Assembly: GCA_963753545.1 (NCBI GenBank)
Contig: CAVWCQ010000008.1
Coordinates: forward strand, 3,906,001 to 3,970,000
Length of the DNA: 64,000 nt
Direction of reading: 5' to 3'
DNA from: CAVWCQ01 sp963753545
GTDB lineage: Bacteria; Chloroflexota; Anaerolineae; Aggregatilineales; Aggregatilineaceae
Shown: piece by piece, positions 26,963-35,706 of the stretch
How positions within the stretch are numbered: position 1 is the first letter of the stretch
Layout: each line of letters starts with the position of its first letter
Made by a program: the position numbers and the translations under genes
The notes under the pieces: model-generated
Databases searched by the model: none
What the model saw: only the letters and a program-made list of their open reading frames with translations
What the model was told of the DNA's origin: nothing

Positions 26963-27293
26963 GCCGTTTTGACATCCGCCCTCAAACGTCTTGACAGATA
27001 AGAACATTTGTTCTATCCTAGTACTGGGTGGAATTTTATCTCCCTAACCGACAGGATAGCCTCGAGGTAGACGATAGTTAGAGAATGGTTAGTCACCGTG
27101 CCGTTTTTGGGGGGTAGCGGGGTCTCCACGAGAAGGAAGTGATTAACTTATGAGAATTCTCGGCTGGCGATAATGTCCTTAGTGATCACAATGGACCTCA
27201 TTAGTGATCACTTGTCCCAGATAAGGCCCCTTTTTGATCATTTTAAGGGCAAATAGATAAACTTTTGCCCTCATCGTATACGCACATCACGCT
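26963..27293. promoter_or_regulatory. Gene-free regulatory-looking region with LexA-like box and paired palindromes
   Basis: No open frame of useful length lies here. TTGACA (26994-26999) is followed after 17 bp by TATCCT, and between them sits GAACATTTGTTC, the GAAC-N4-GTTC form of Gram-positive LexA boxes. Downstream, TTAGTGATCAC occurs twice, putting the palindrome GTGATCAC at 27182-27189 and 27204-27211, 22 bp apart (two helical turns). A hairpin AGGGCAAA/TTTGCCCT lies at 27246-27271. A 7-codon frame at 27150 has a GAAGGAAG upstream. The target gene is unclear; a small RNA or a deleted gene is possible. Confidence 0.45.
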
Positions 27294-28025
27294 CTAGGAC
27301 TGCTGGATCGGGACGAAAAACACGCGCGGCCCGCTGGGACGATCTGGATACGGGCTGCCGCCTGCTGGTTCCAGGGATACGCCGATAAATTTGTACGAAG
27401 CGATAGGCTGCTCAAGGGGCACTTCCAGGAAAGCTGACTCATCTTCCACTCGGAAAATCCCACCACTGCGAACCGTTCCATCCACGCCAGCCAGCCACAT
27501 TTGAAACGTTTGGCTCTCGTCCAGGGCAGGCAGTTGAGCCACACGGATCACGGCCCTATCACCCGCCGCGGTGGCAACCAGCGCTCCCTGCACGTTTGTT
27601 CCGGCATCTCCCGGCACAACCGAATACCACTGGGCATTATCCTGGTCGCTGATGTCCGCATACGTCTGGGCCGGTGTGGTTTTGTTCTCTTTTGGGTTGG
27701 CGCGATTCCGCAGAAACAGCGCGCCAGCCAGAATAACAGCCAGCACTGCTGCCGCTGCCAGGCCATACCGCATCCAGACGCGGCGGCGCGATTGCTCAGG
27801 CTTTTCGGCGGCGATCCGGCGGCGCAAATCAGCCCGTAAATGTTCTGGCGCACGGCGTGGGGGAACCATCACGCCGAACTGGCCGGAAACCGCCTCATAT
27901 TCCGCCAGTAGGATGCGTGCCTCAGGATCCCCTGCCAGCAAGCGTTCAACTGCTTCGCGTTCCTCCGGGTCTAACACGCCGAGTGAATAAGCGGGCAGCA
28001 AATCGAGTAGTGTCTGTCTATCCAT
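27294..28025 (-). CDS. RskA-family anti-sigma factor
   Basis: 243 residues from ATG 28025 (a TTG three codons upstream is also possible). The N-terminal anti-sigma region (LLDLLPAYSLGVLDPEEREAVERLLAGDPE, shown in pieces) is followed by a Pro/Arg-rich linker, one transmembrane helix (~88-108, LAAAAVLAVILAGALFL) and an extracytoplasmic RskA domain with QMWLAG and GPR-FFV motifs. Lies 42 bases after the ECF sigma gene on the same strand; it should hold that sigma factor inactive at the membrane until a signal causes cleavage. Confidence 0.9.
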   Translation of the reverse strand: MDRQTLLDLLPAYSLGVLDPEEREAVERLLAGDPEARILLAEYEAVSGQFGVMVPPRRAPEHLRADLRRRIAAEKPEQSRRRVWMRYGLAAAAVLAVILAGALFLRNRANPKENKTTPAQTYADISDQDNAQWYSVVPGDAGTNVQGALVATAAGDRAVIRVAQLPALDESQTFQMWLAGVDGTVRSGGIFRVEDESAFLEVPLEQPIASYKFIGVSLEPAGGSPYPDRPSGPRVFFVPIQQS

Positions 28026-28067
28026 TTTCAACAACTAGGTCTACAAACTGCGCGTCCTTATAATGCA

Positions 28068-28650
28068 TTACGCCAGATCGCCCCGTTCTGGATGTTGCAC
28101 GGCCTGCTGATCCAGCCATGCCAACCGTAGTTTCTGCATTCCAGAACGGATGCGAGTTTTAATCGTTCCCAATGGAACGTGCAAATAGTCGGCCATCTCG
28201 CTGTGTGTCATGCCATAAAAATAGGCCAGTTCAAGCGCCTGATGCTGCTCGGCGGGTAACTGCCCCATCACTGCCACCAGGGTCCGCCGCAAATCGCCGC
28301 CATCGTCTGCTTCGAGCAGAATTCTCCCACAACTCAAGCTGCTGCTCAGTCAACATCGCCGCCGAAAGAGGCCTGCGCTCCCGCTTTCGGTAAGCATCAA
28401 TCGCCATCCGCCGGGCGATGGTTACCAGCCACGTAACCATTGATCCCTTGCTGTCGTCGTAGGTCTGCGCTTTGCGCCAGATTTGCATGAATGTATCTTG
28501 CGTCACTTCTTCAGCCGCCGGGCCTTCACCAAGCACGCGATAGGCGACTGAATAGACCAGGCTGGCATAACGATCATGAAATACCAGCAAAGCTTCTTCA
28601 TCGCCTTTTTGAATGCGCAGCAAAAGAGACTGATCAGATGGTTGGATCAT
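28068..28650 (-). CDS. ECF sigma-70 factor, frameshifted
   Basis: Region 2 is clear (DRYASLVYSVAYRVLG, AEEVTQDTFMQIW, KGSMVTWLVTIARRMAIDAYRK) and region 4 is clear (LPAEQHQALELAYFYGMTHSEMADYL, GTIKTRIRSGMQKLR). They are in different frames. Deleting one base at 28320-28321 (AATTCTG to AATCTG on the minus strand) joins them as LWENLLEADDGGDLRRT. Intact length would be ~193 residues. With its RskA partner it resembles the SigK/ECF group 19-like arrangement that responds to envelope or redox stress; group placement is tentative. Confidence 0.87.
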
Positions 28651-28705
28651 AACGATCGTTGAGCGATTCTACTCGGCAAAACAGCAGCATATCTTAAATA
28701 TAGCA

Positions 28706-28737
28706 AATTGCCCGGCCAATTGATCAGCCGGGCAATT
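28706..28737 (-). terminator. Hairpin after the RIO kinase gene
   Basis: AATTGCCCGGC (28706-28716) pairs perfectly with 28727-28737, ten-base loop, two bases beyond the RIO kinase stop on the minus strand. Confidence 0.75.
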
Positions 28738-28739
28738 AT

Positions 28740-29741
28740 TCATAGGTCAAACTCACCCTCATCGAGATATTCACGGCCATAGCTGTGCCATAGTCGGGCC
28801 AAAATTCCTCTGGCGTCACTTTGCACACCCTGCCGGGCGAAGTAGTCGCAGACCCGCTGCACATCACGGGAGAGAATAAAGTAGGCGTTGCGGTTGGTGG
28901 AAACGTCCGTCACCTGGGGAAAATCGATCAGGGTGATCGCACCCTCCCAGTACAGGATATTGTAGGCAGAGAGGTCGCCATGAATCATGTTGTGCTGGAG
29001 CATCAGTTCAATATTGCGTAGCACTTCTTCAAACAGGGTCCTCGCCTCGTTCCGTTCCAGGCGGATTTCGCTGAGTGGCGACGCGGCCATTTCTGCGCTG
29101 CCACAGTAGCTCATCAGGATCGCGTTCTCATTCACAGCATACGGCTGCGGCACAGCCGCCCCCGCCGCTGACAGCTTGACCAGAGTGGTGTATTCGTGCA
29201 TCAGCCACGACGTATGCGTAACCTGCACTCCGAACGCTGTCTTTTTGCCAACCGCGCGCATGATGCGATGATCGGTTTTCTTCACGGCGCGGCCTTCGGG
29301 CGTCAGAATGGCTCGTCCTTCGCGGTACAGCTTATCGTTGCGGAGCTGTCTGAACTGGCGTGGGCGATAAACTTTGGCGGCAAGTAGATCGACGCCTGTA
29401 GTGGGATGCGCCTGACAGCAGTATACGCTCGCTTCTTTGCCGCCGCGCACCTGGGCGAGCACGTCACGGATCATTTGTTGATCGTAGAAGCCTTCCAGCG
29501 ACGACAGGAGCCAGCCCTGTTCATATTTGGAAGGTTTATAGGTGGGATTAAACCCGCCTTCCAGCCCAGTGATCTCGGCAATCTCATCGATCACGTTGCT
29601 GCTGGGCATTTTCGGCGTGGATTTTGCTTTAGATTTGCGGCTGCGCCGCATTTGGCGGTCCTGTTTAAAACGTTCCTCGTACTCTTCGTACTTGTCAAAC
29701 TCGTCTCGAGCCAATGCCGGATCCCTTTTTAGGCAAATCAT
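28740..29741 (-). CDS. RIO1-like serine kinase
   Basis: 333 residues. After a basic, Lys/Arg-rich N-terminus the RIO fold shows GGKEASVY (nucleotide loop), LLAAKVYRP (ATP-binding Lys), the catalytic loop MIHGDLSAYNIL and the metal motif LIDFPQVTD. RIO1 kinases are ribosome-maturation ATPases in eukaryotes and archaea; bacterial members are less studied and their substrates unknown. Stands alone with its own terminator. Confidence 0.92.
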   Translation of the reverse strand: MICLKRDPALARDEFDKYEEYEERFKQDRQMRRSRKSKAKSTPKMPSSNVIDEIAEITGLEGGFNPTYKPSKYEQGWLLSSLEGFYDQQMIRDVLAQVRGGKEASVYCCQAHPTTGVDLLAAKVYRPRQFRQLRNDKLYREGRAILTPEGRAVKKTDHRIMRAVGKKTAFGVQVTHTSWLMHEYTTLVKLSAAGAAVPQPYAVNENAILMSYCGSAEMAASPLSEIRLERNEARTLFEEVLRNIELMLQHNMIHGDLSAYNILYWEGAITLIDFPQVTDVSTNRNAYFILSRDVQRVCDYFARQGVQSDARGILARLWHSYGREYLDEGEFDL

Positions 29742-30142
29742 TCAACAACGGTTATGAGTAAAAGGAACTCTCATATGGATGAGAGCACGGCGGTTTGAGG
29801 CGAGTTATGGGCAGCACGCAGCACAAAACAGGTACATGCCAAACAGCCCCAAACTGAGGTCCAGCAGGGTGCACCTGATGCTGCTTCCGTTAAAAACAGG
29901 AGGACGTCTTAGACAGCGCAGATAGCAGGCGTACCCATGCACACAGGGGGTTTTGTGACTTGTAGCATATGTTATACGCCTCGCTTTCTCTAACAAAAAG
30001 CACTCCTTACAGAGCGCGTTACTACCGGCGAATATATCATAACCAGCGTAGCTGTGTCAACAACCAACCGTAGCAGGAGTTGAGAATACGGGAATCCTCA
30101 ACTCCCGCTCGCTGGCAGCATCATATCAGACATAGCAGGCGG
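29742..30142. other. Intergenic region, no gene seen
   Basis: About 400 bp between two minus-strand genes. A 9-bp hairpin GGAGTTGAG/CTCAACTCC lies at 30076-30105 just past the ParA-like gene and may end it, though no T-run follows. Small open frames here have no ribosome binding site or recognisable product. Confidence 0.4.
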
Positions 30143-30898
30143 CTACTTCATCAAAGAATTCGCCAGTTCTTTGAGCGTTTTCGATACTGGATGATCAGGG
30201 TAGCGCAGGACAAAAACGCCCTCGCTTGCCAGCGCCATCATTTCGTCAGAATGGGGAATAACCGCCGCAACCTCGCAGTTGTAGGTCTGTTCGGTGCGCT
30301 TCTTCACTTCCGCCAGATCGAAGAAAGGCGGCACTTTGTTCACGACCAGCAGCAGGCGCGGCACATCCAGCTTGCGGGCGACTTCTACCGTGACGCCGGT
30401 CCCTTGATAGTCTTGCTGATCGGGGCGCATAATAATGACCAGCGCATCCGAGATCGCAATAGAGAGCAGGGTCTCTTCGTTCAGGCCGGGATGCGTGTCG
30501 ATGACCAGCATATCCAGGTTTAGCTGCTCAATCAGATCATGGAACCCGTCGTTGAGCAGCCCAACGTCATACCCTTCGCGCAGCACGCGCGAAATCTCGC
30601 CAACCTTGATGCTCGACGGGATAAGAAAAAGTTCGCCGGAAGGGCGAGGTTTCAGCGTGTCCGACAAATTAACAGCGGTTTCTTTGATCCCACATTTGCC
30701 CCACAAATAATCGTTGAGCGAATGTTCCATGGAATCTTCGTTCAGACCAAATAATACATGAATGCCCGGTGATTGGATATCGGTATCCACAACTCCTACT
30801 CGCAACCCGTTGCTGGCGAACAGGGATGCGAGGTTAGCCGAGGTATTTGATTTCCCGGTTCCACCTCGGAAGGAGTGGACAGAAATGATTTTTGACAT
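30143..30898 (-). CDS. ParA/MinD-family ATPase
   Basis: 251 residues. Deviant Walker A FRGGTGKSNTSAN (residues ~10-22, with the signature Lys of the ParA/MinD group), switch I VVDTDIQSPG and Walker B MLVIDTHPG. No ParB, MinE or FlhG partner lies nearby, so the cargo it positions (plasmid-like segregation, division site, or another complex) is unknown. No membrane-targeting C-terminal amphipathic helix is obvious. Single gene. Confidence 0.88.
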   Translation of the reverse strand: MSKIISVHSFRGGTGKSNTSANLASLFASNGLRVGVVDTDIQSPGIHVLFGLNEDSMEHSLNDYLWGKCGIKETAVNLSDTLKPRPSGELFLIPSSIKVGEISRVLREGYDVGLLNDGFHDLIEQLNLDMLVIDTHPGLNEETLLSIAISDALVIIMRPDQQDYQGTGVTVEVARKLDVPRLLLVVNKVPPFFDLAEVKKRTEQTYNCEVAAVIPHSDEMMALASEGVFVLRYPDHPVSKTLKELANSLMK

Positions 30899-31189
30899 GG
30901 TACATTTCTCCAGGTGATGGACTTCATCCGCGCTTTAGCGCAGGCCGCTGGTGAGCCAGAGCAATAATCAGACCGTCTATAATTGTGGACAGAATAGCTT
31001 TTGGCTGCAAATTTCCCTATTTTATCCCTAAATGCTGTGTTAGCGAAATCTGAGAGAATTTGCCCCTTGTCTGAATATATTCACACTCATTATGACATCG
31101 AGTTTTAGTGTATAGTAGAGTATGGACTTCAATATTTAACCTCACAACACTCTTTGCCTTTTGTGAACGACTATAAGGATACAAGCATT

Positions 31190-31741
31190 ATGATCTCAGG
31201 AGACAACGAAGAAGTGCTGGCAAAACTGGCCCAGCAGGGAGATCGCGATGCATTTCTCAAGTTATATGACTTGTATCTCCATAAAGTATATAACCGGGTA
31301 AAAAGCAAGGTTCCTGCTCAGTATGCGGAAGATGTAACCCAGGAAGTCTTTATAGCGGTGGTTCGTTCACTAGGGCATTTTGAGCAGCGATCTCGTTTTA
31401 GTACCTGGCTCTATACCATTGTCAACCGGCAAATTGCCGATTTCTACCGGCAGCGCTACCGAAGTGCTGATAACCAATCGGTCAGCCTGGATCAAGCCGA
31501 GTTTTTGGTGCCCGATACAGGTAATGAAGCAGAGATCAGTGACGATCGGGCTGAAATTCAGCGAGCCATGCATCACTTATCTCTGCACTACCAGGAAGTC
31601 ATTCTCCAACGCTTTGCCGATGGATTAACGTTTGCCGAAATAGCTGAACAACGAGGACAATCTATAGAAGCCGTGAAATCTCTTTACCGCCGCGCTATTC
31701 AGGCTTTAAGAAACGAAATGGGCGGAGTTGAATGTGAATAA
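31190..31741 (+). CDS. ECF sigma-70 factor
   Basis: ATG 31190 has AAGGAT nine bases upstream; TTG 31154 and GTG 31163 are alternative starts. Region 2 (FLKLYDLYLHKVYNRV, AEDVTQEVFIAVVRSL, FSTWLYTIVNRQIADFYR) and region 4 (LHYQEVILQRFADGLTFAEIAEQRGQSIEAVKSLYRRAIQALR, in parts) are complete; ~183 residues. It overlaps the start of the small membrane protein gene at 31734, the usual sigma/anti-sigma coupling. Confidence 0.92.
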   Translation: MISGDNEEVLAKLAQQGDRDAFLKLYDLYLHKVYNRVKSKVPAQYAEDVTQEVFIAVVRSLGHFEQRSRFSTWLYTIVNRQIADFYRQRYRSADNQSVSLDQAEFLVPDTGNEAEISDDRAEIQRAMHHLSLHYQEVILQRFADGLTFAEIAEQRGQSIEAVKSLYRRAIQALRNEMGGVECE

Positions 31742-32183
31742 CCATCAGGAATTCGATGACGAATTGGTAAGATGGACCGATCAGCTTCTAGCTGGAGATG
31801 CCGCAGAGGCACCTGAAGGGCTAGAAGATCTGGCAAACGTTGTGCGCCAGCTCAAGCAAACGATAGCGCCCGAAAGCTCACCAACCCCCACCTTCCGCGC
31901 GAACCTGCAGAATGTGCTTTTGCGCGAATGGTCTCGCCGTCCTCAGCAAAAGCGTCTTCGTTTTGTCTGGAGTCAGAATCGCGTGCTGAATTTGTCCTTG
32001 GTGGCGGCCTGTCTGGCTGCTGCCTTACTAGTCGTTGTTTTGTTGATCGAACGTGCGGAAAATGGCGAAAAAACAGTCCAGGGTACATCGGCAGGATCTC
32101 TACCCTGGTTTTTTGGCGCAGCAGTAGCCGTTATCGTGGTGGTTGGCGTCGGAATGTGGTTCTTCAAAGGGCGCGGCAGGTGA
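31734..32183 (+). CDS. Putative membrane anti-sigma factor
   Basis: GTG 31734 overlaps the sigma stop codon (GTGAATAA) and has GGCGGAG upstream; TTG 31728 is an alternative. The 149-residue protein has an acidic cytoplasmic N-terminus, then two transmembrane helices (about 84-104 and 122-142) and a very short basic tail. No zinc motif is seen. Function as anti-sigma is inferred from overlap with the sigma gene and topology, not from a recognised domain. Confidence 0.72.
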   Translation: MNNHQEFDDELVRWTDQLLAGDAAEAPEGLEDLANVVRQLKQTIAPESSPTPTFRANLQNVLLREWSRRPQQKRLRFVWSQNRVLNLSLVAACLAAALLVVVLLIERAENGEKTVQGTSAGSLPWFFGAAVAVIVVVGVGMWFFKGRGR

Positions 32184-32339
32184 CATTTGAGTGACGCACT
32201 GCCTGGTTAGCGCGTTTTGGAAAAATCAACATAATCAAAAAAGGATAAAGAAAGCATTTTTTCGACCCCTTAGTCTGCTCATCAGCGACCTAATTGCCAG
32301 AAAGAATGACGCCTTACAGCGCAAAAAAGGAGTTATCCT

Positions 32340-32942
32340 ATGCCTCGCCGGGAAATGATCTCACTAGTTGCTGGGCTTGTTATTGGACTCATTATCGGCA
32401 TGGTGCTGATCGGAAGCAGCGATAGCCTTCGTGATTCTCTGTTCGGGTCAGCTACGAACAGCGATAGTAATTCCACCGCATCGACTCGCGATCTCCAGTA
32501 TTATCTGGTTGAGTTGCCGGCTGCTCAGGAATGGTTGGTTGAAAAATATCCTGAACTGAGTGATAGCGCCGATTTGAACGACGCTGTTGATTTGATTGCT
32601 CGGCTTCCAACTGCCGAAAACTTCCCGCATAATGTAGTCGATGCTGAAGATGCCGTCAATGTCGTTCTGCCCAATATCTACCAGGCGCTTGAGGGTGCCG
32701 ATACACTACAGCCAGCAGCCGAGGTGAAGGTAGAAGATAATAGCGAAACGATGGCCTGCCTGGGCATGGACGATGATCCCTACAGCATGGATGGCTCGGT
32801 TCTCTATCTCTACCTGACCATACCAGGCTCACAGGCAAAATCAGCAGGCATTCCAAAAGAATGGAAGATTGAGCAGCCAAAGACCAATGATCTTTACTGG
32901 CAGCTTTTGTCCTGCTTCCCAGCGCTTGAACCGCGCAAATAA
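32340..32942 (+). CDS. Single-pass membrane protein, unknown
   Basis: 200 residues. ATG 32340 preceded by AAAAAAGGAG. One N-terminal membrane helix (~7-26, rich in Gly/Ile) anchors a ~170-residue outward domain with a Ser/Asn/Thr linker, an ELSDSADLNDAVDLI region and two Cys. No family recognised. It follows the sigma/anti-sigma pair and precedes another anchored protein, so it may belong to that regulon. Own terminator at 32971. Confidence 0.7.
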   Translation: MPRREMISLVAGLVIGLIIGMVLIGSSDSLRDSLFGSATNSDSNSTASTRDLQYYLVELPAAQEWLVEKYPELSDSADLNDAVDLIARLPTAENFPHNVVDAEDAVNVVLPNIYQALEGADTLQPAAEVKVEDNSETMACLGMDDDPYSMDGSVLYLYLTIPGSQAKSAGIPKEWKIEQPKTNDLYWQLLSCFPALEPRK

Positions 32943-32970
32943 ATCAACCGGAAACGGATTGAGAGGGAGG

Positions 32971-33001
32971 ATATCTGGCCTGCGGGTCAGATATTTTTTT
33001 G
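32971..33001 (+). terminator. Intrinsic terminator
   Basis: ATATCTGGCC, loop TGCG, GGTCAGATAT (one G-U pair), then seven T. Confidence 0.85.
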
Positions 33002-33059
33002 TACTGCCAGCATACTGTAGAATCGGTGATAGACCGAAAATGATCAGGGACATTTAACA

Positions 33060-33788
33060 TTGCGCGTTCGTTATATCATCGCTGGCTCACTTATAGCTGC
33101 TATCTGCGTGATAGTTCTCCTCCTGGAGTTCTCAAGCGCGGATTATGTTACCCTGGCTGCCTCCTCTACAAGAACGCCTTCAAATGAAGTCCCGCTGCCG
33201 GGTCGTCCTACCGCTACTGCTGGTAGTGTTTTCACCAGCCGGACTCCTGGTCCCCAAGTCACATCGCCCTTCCTGTTTCCGACGCCCGTGCCAGAGATAT
33301 CCTCGACACCATCGCAGCGCTGCGAAACCGTGTTTCCTCTCAGCAGTCTGGAGGCTATCGAATTTGATTACGCGACGATTGCCCAGCTAGAGGCCGCCTT
33401 TGGGCAGTCACGCTATGTGGGAGGCCGCCCACCGCAGTTCCGTTTCGAAGACGGGAGCTGTATGATGACAGCCACAATGGGCATTGAGGAAGTCCAGCAG
33501 GTGGAATTGATCAGTTATGGGTCACTCGGCCTGTTAATTGACCATTATGGATCGCCAGCCGCTGCCGGAATGGCCGAAGGGAACATGACCCTGCCCTGGA
33601 CAGGCAGCAGTGTCGTCTTGTATCCCGACGAGGGCATCATTGCCGTATTCGAAGACGAGTTGCTCGATGAACTGCGGCTGACCACGCCCATCAGCCATCT
33701 TTTATTCTTGGCTCCCTACGACTTGCAGAAACAATTAACCCGGCTGAATGTCACCCCTGATGACAATTGGCAGCCGCCGCTGCGCTAG
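33060..33788 (+). CDS. Anchored or secreted protein, unknown
   Basis: 242 residues from TTG 33060 with AGGGA upstream. N-terminal membrane helix (~5-25), then a Thr/Pro/Ser-rich linker (~35-85) typical of cell-surface proteins, and a compact C-terminal domain with two Cys (in RCETVF and GSCMM). Domain not recognised. Separated from the upstream gene by a terminator and 60 bases. Confidence 0.68.
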   Translation: MRVRYIIAGSLIAAICVIVLLLEFSSADYVTLAASSTRTPSNEVPLPGRPTATAGSVFTSRTPGPQVTSPFLFPTPVPEISSTPSQRCETVFPLSSLEAIEFDYATIAQLEAAFGQSRYVGGRPPQFRFEDGSCMMTATMGIEEVQQVELISYGSLGLLIDHYGSPAAAGMAEGNMTLPWTGSSVVLYPDEGIIAVFEDELLDELRLTTPISHLLFLAPYDLQKQLTRLNVTPDDNWQPPLR

Positions 33789-33849
33789 CCATTTTCCTTC
33801 TCCACAAACGAATAGTACAATGGTTGGCACTGCGCAATATTGTTAAGGA

Positions 33850-34170
33850 GACAAAGTGTCAATGACCCCATAGCTAAAGCAAGGGGCTTGTCCCTGGCGC
33901 TACCGGACAAGTCCGGTATCCGAGACGTCTGGCGGATTGACTGCCGCCCATCGACCGAAGTCGATGCAAAAGTCCAAGCCGCAGCTTGACGGTGAAGATT
34001 TTACGCAGCGAACGATTACTCGCTGCAACCTGCTCTCTTCAGTTGGTAAGGTGCGACAACCGTTTCCTCTGCCGGAGCAGAGTGTCTTGACCTTGTGAAC
34101 CATTATAGCATCCTTGAAAGGAGAAGTCTCACCTTCCTCCCCACGCCTGAAGGCGGGGGTATCCGGTGAG
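33850..34170 (-). mobile_element. IS200/IS605-type remnant without transposase or tnpB
   Basis: Both ends carry the subterminal hairpins of this family: ACCCC-CGCCT-TC-AGGCG-TGGGGAGG at 34136-34160 (left end, minus orientation) and AGCCCC-TTGCTTTAGCTA-TGGGGT at 33865-33890 (right end). Between them lie an extended -10 promoter TGCTATAAT (34102-34110) and a structured noncoding stretch like the guide (omega) RNA region of tnpB elements. A 67-codon frame at 33900-34103 has no clear TnpB match. At ~320 bp it is a non-autonomous derivative. It lies immediately before the membrane gene at 34179. Confidence 0.6.
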
Positions 34171-34178
34171 TATTTTTG

Positions 34179-34775
34179 ATGAGTGAGCTAGAGACGATGG
34201 GCAAAGCGCTGTGGATTACCAATGAAATTCACTGGGACATTGCGCTTTACTGGTTATTCTTCATTAATGTGGTCCTCTTGATGATCCAGCCTAGTGGTTC
34301 ATCGACGGTAACGATTCTCGGCGTAATTGTTCTGATGTCGATCATGATCGATAAGGTCAAAGCATTCGGTTATATGATGGATACAGGGCCTTATACGCCA
34401 GACCAATGCCATGAACAGATCTTTATCGGAACTTATCTCATTCGAGTTGCGATGTTTGCCGTCCCGCTCAGCATTGCCGGAATGACAAAAAGCCCGAAAT
34501 CGCGCGGGCTGGCAGTTGTTGCTGGCGTTTCGGGCGGGGCGTATATGTTTGTTCGCTGGTATATGGAACAGCGCGATGTCGAATTGACCGATCTGACCTG
34601 TGCCCCCACTGCGATGATCATCCTGCACTCAGCAATGCAGTTTACGGGCATTGTATTTGTCCTGGCACGTCTGGCACTGCGCGACCGGTTATGCCTTGGT
34701 TCGATACACCGGGACATTCCAGTGACAGTACCGTTCGAGATTACCGCGAACGGCGTCGAAGTAGAGCTGTCGTAG
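34179..34775 (+). CDS. Putative multi-pass membrane protein
   Basis: 198 residues from ATG 34179. Four hydrophobic segments are seen (about 20-38, 44-66, 87-107, 150-170), with few charged residues; no family recognised. Its last 87 bases overlap the convergent BCAT gene, which is unusual, so the true end could be earlier in evolution or the frame spurious. The start lies just outside the IS remnant, whose insertion may have replaced its native promoter. Confidence 0.5.
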   Translation: MSELETMGKALWITNEIHWDIALYWLFFINVVLLMIQPSGSSTVTILGVIVLMSIMIDKVKAFGYMMDTGPYTPDQCHEQIFIGTYLIRVAMFAVPLSIAGMTKSPKSRGLAVVAGVSGGAYMFVRWYMEQRDVELTDLTCAPTAMIILHSAMQFTGIVFVLARLALRDRLCLGSIHRDIPVTVPFEITANGVEVELS

Positions 34776-35624
34776 CTGGCGAACGACTGGCCCCATCTTG
34801 CCAGTGCCAACAGGTCGGTGATCGACTTCAGTGATGGCAACGAGTTGGACGCCGGTGCCACAAAAGAACGCTTCGTCCGCTACAAACACTTCGGTCCGGT
34901 CTATGTCACGAATTTCGACCGGAATATTCAGTTCGTTCTTTAACAGTTCAGCAAGCGTGCGGCGCGTGATGCCTTCCAGAATGTTAGCATGTGTGGGAGG
35001 TGTCACCGCCACCCCATCCCGAAGCATGAAGAAGTTCTCCGCGCTGCCTTCTGAGATATGCCCATCCTGGTTCAACACCAGCGCTTCGTCAAACCCTGAG
35101 AGCGATGCATCCGTCTTGATAAATGCCGAATTTGCATAGGCTCCCGTGATCTTACCACGCGCGGGAATCGCGTTGTCGTCCACCCGCCGCCAGGACGAAA
35201 AGGTTACGCGAGCACCTTCTTCATTTTCGATGTAGCTGCCAAAGGGAAGAGCAAACATCGTGAAGTCATCTTCAAGGTTATGCAGCCGGACGCCAATGCC
35301 AACCGAAGATTTGTAAACAAGGGGGCGGATATAAGTATCTTCGCGGTAATTTTCTTTGCGCAGCAGTTCAAGCAGTATTTCGAGCATCGATTCCGGTGTA
35401 TAGGGCAAATTCATCAGCAGCAGCCGGGCAGAATTGAGGAGACGTCTAAAATGATCGAGAGGGCGAAAAATATATAGATCCTGGTCTTTCTCATTCCAAT
35501 AAGCGCGCACGCCCCCAAAAGCTCCCGTGCCATAGTTCAGGGCATGCGTCATGACACTGACTTTTGCCTCTTCGATAGGAACAATTTTTCCGTTGAAAAA
35601 AGCGTAGGAAGGTCCCTGGGGCAT
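34689..35624 (-). CDS. ilvE: Branched-chain amino acid aminotransferase
   Basis: 311 residues, fold-type IV PLP enzyme, full length. It interconverts branched-chain amino acids and their 2-oxo acids. Start block FFNGKIVPIEEAKVSV, HALNYGTGAFGGVRAYW, RPLVYKSSVGIG, then GKITGAYANS, EALVLNQDGHISEGSAENFF and ILEGITRRT (PLP phosphate cup) are all typical. Single gene. Confidence 0.95.
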   Translation of the reverse strand: MPQGPSYAFFNGKIVPIEEAKVSVMTHALNYGTGAFGGVRAYWNEKDQDLYIFRPLDHFRRLLNSARLLLMNLPYTPESMLEILLELLRKENYREDTYIRPLVYKSSVGIGVRLHNLEDDFTMFALPFGSYIENEEGARVTFSSWRRVDDNAIPARGKITGAYANSAFIKTDASLSGFDEALVLNQDGHISEGSAENFFMLRDGVAVTPPTHANILEGITRRTLAELLKNELNIPVEIRDIDRTEVFVADEAFFCGTGVQLVAITEVDHRPVGTGKMGPVVRQLRQLYFDAVRGNLERYCHWNVPVYRTKA

Positions 35625-35706
35625 ACGTGAACTCCTCTGCTGTTTAAACCTGTCGCACTGATTATAAATGGGCTACTATAGGCCGCCAATAGACCAATAG
35701 GGCCAA

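Noticed and set aside
33900..34103. 67-codon frame within the IS remnant as a TnpB fragment
   Set aside because: A VNPPDVSDT segment faintly recalls TnpB but no zinc-finger cysteines or catalytic residues are present.
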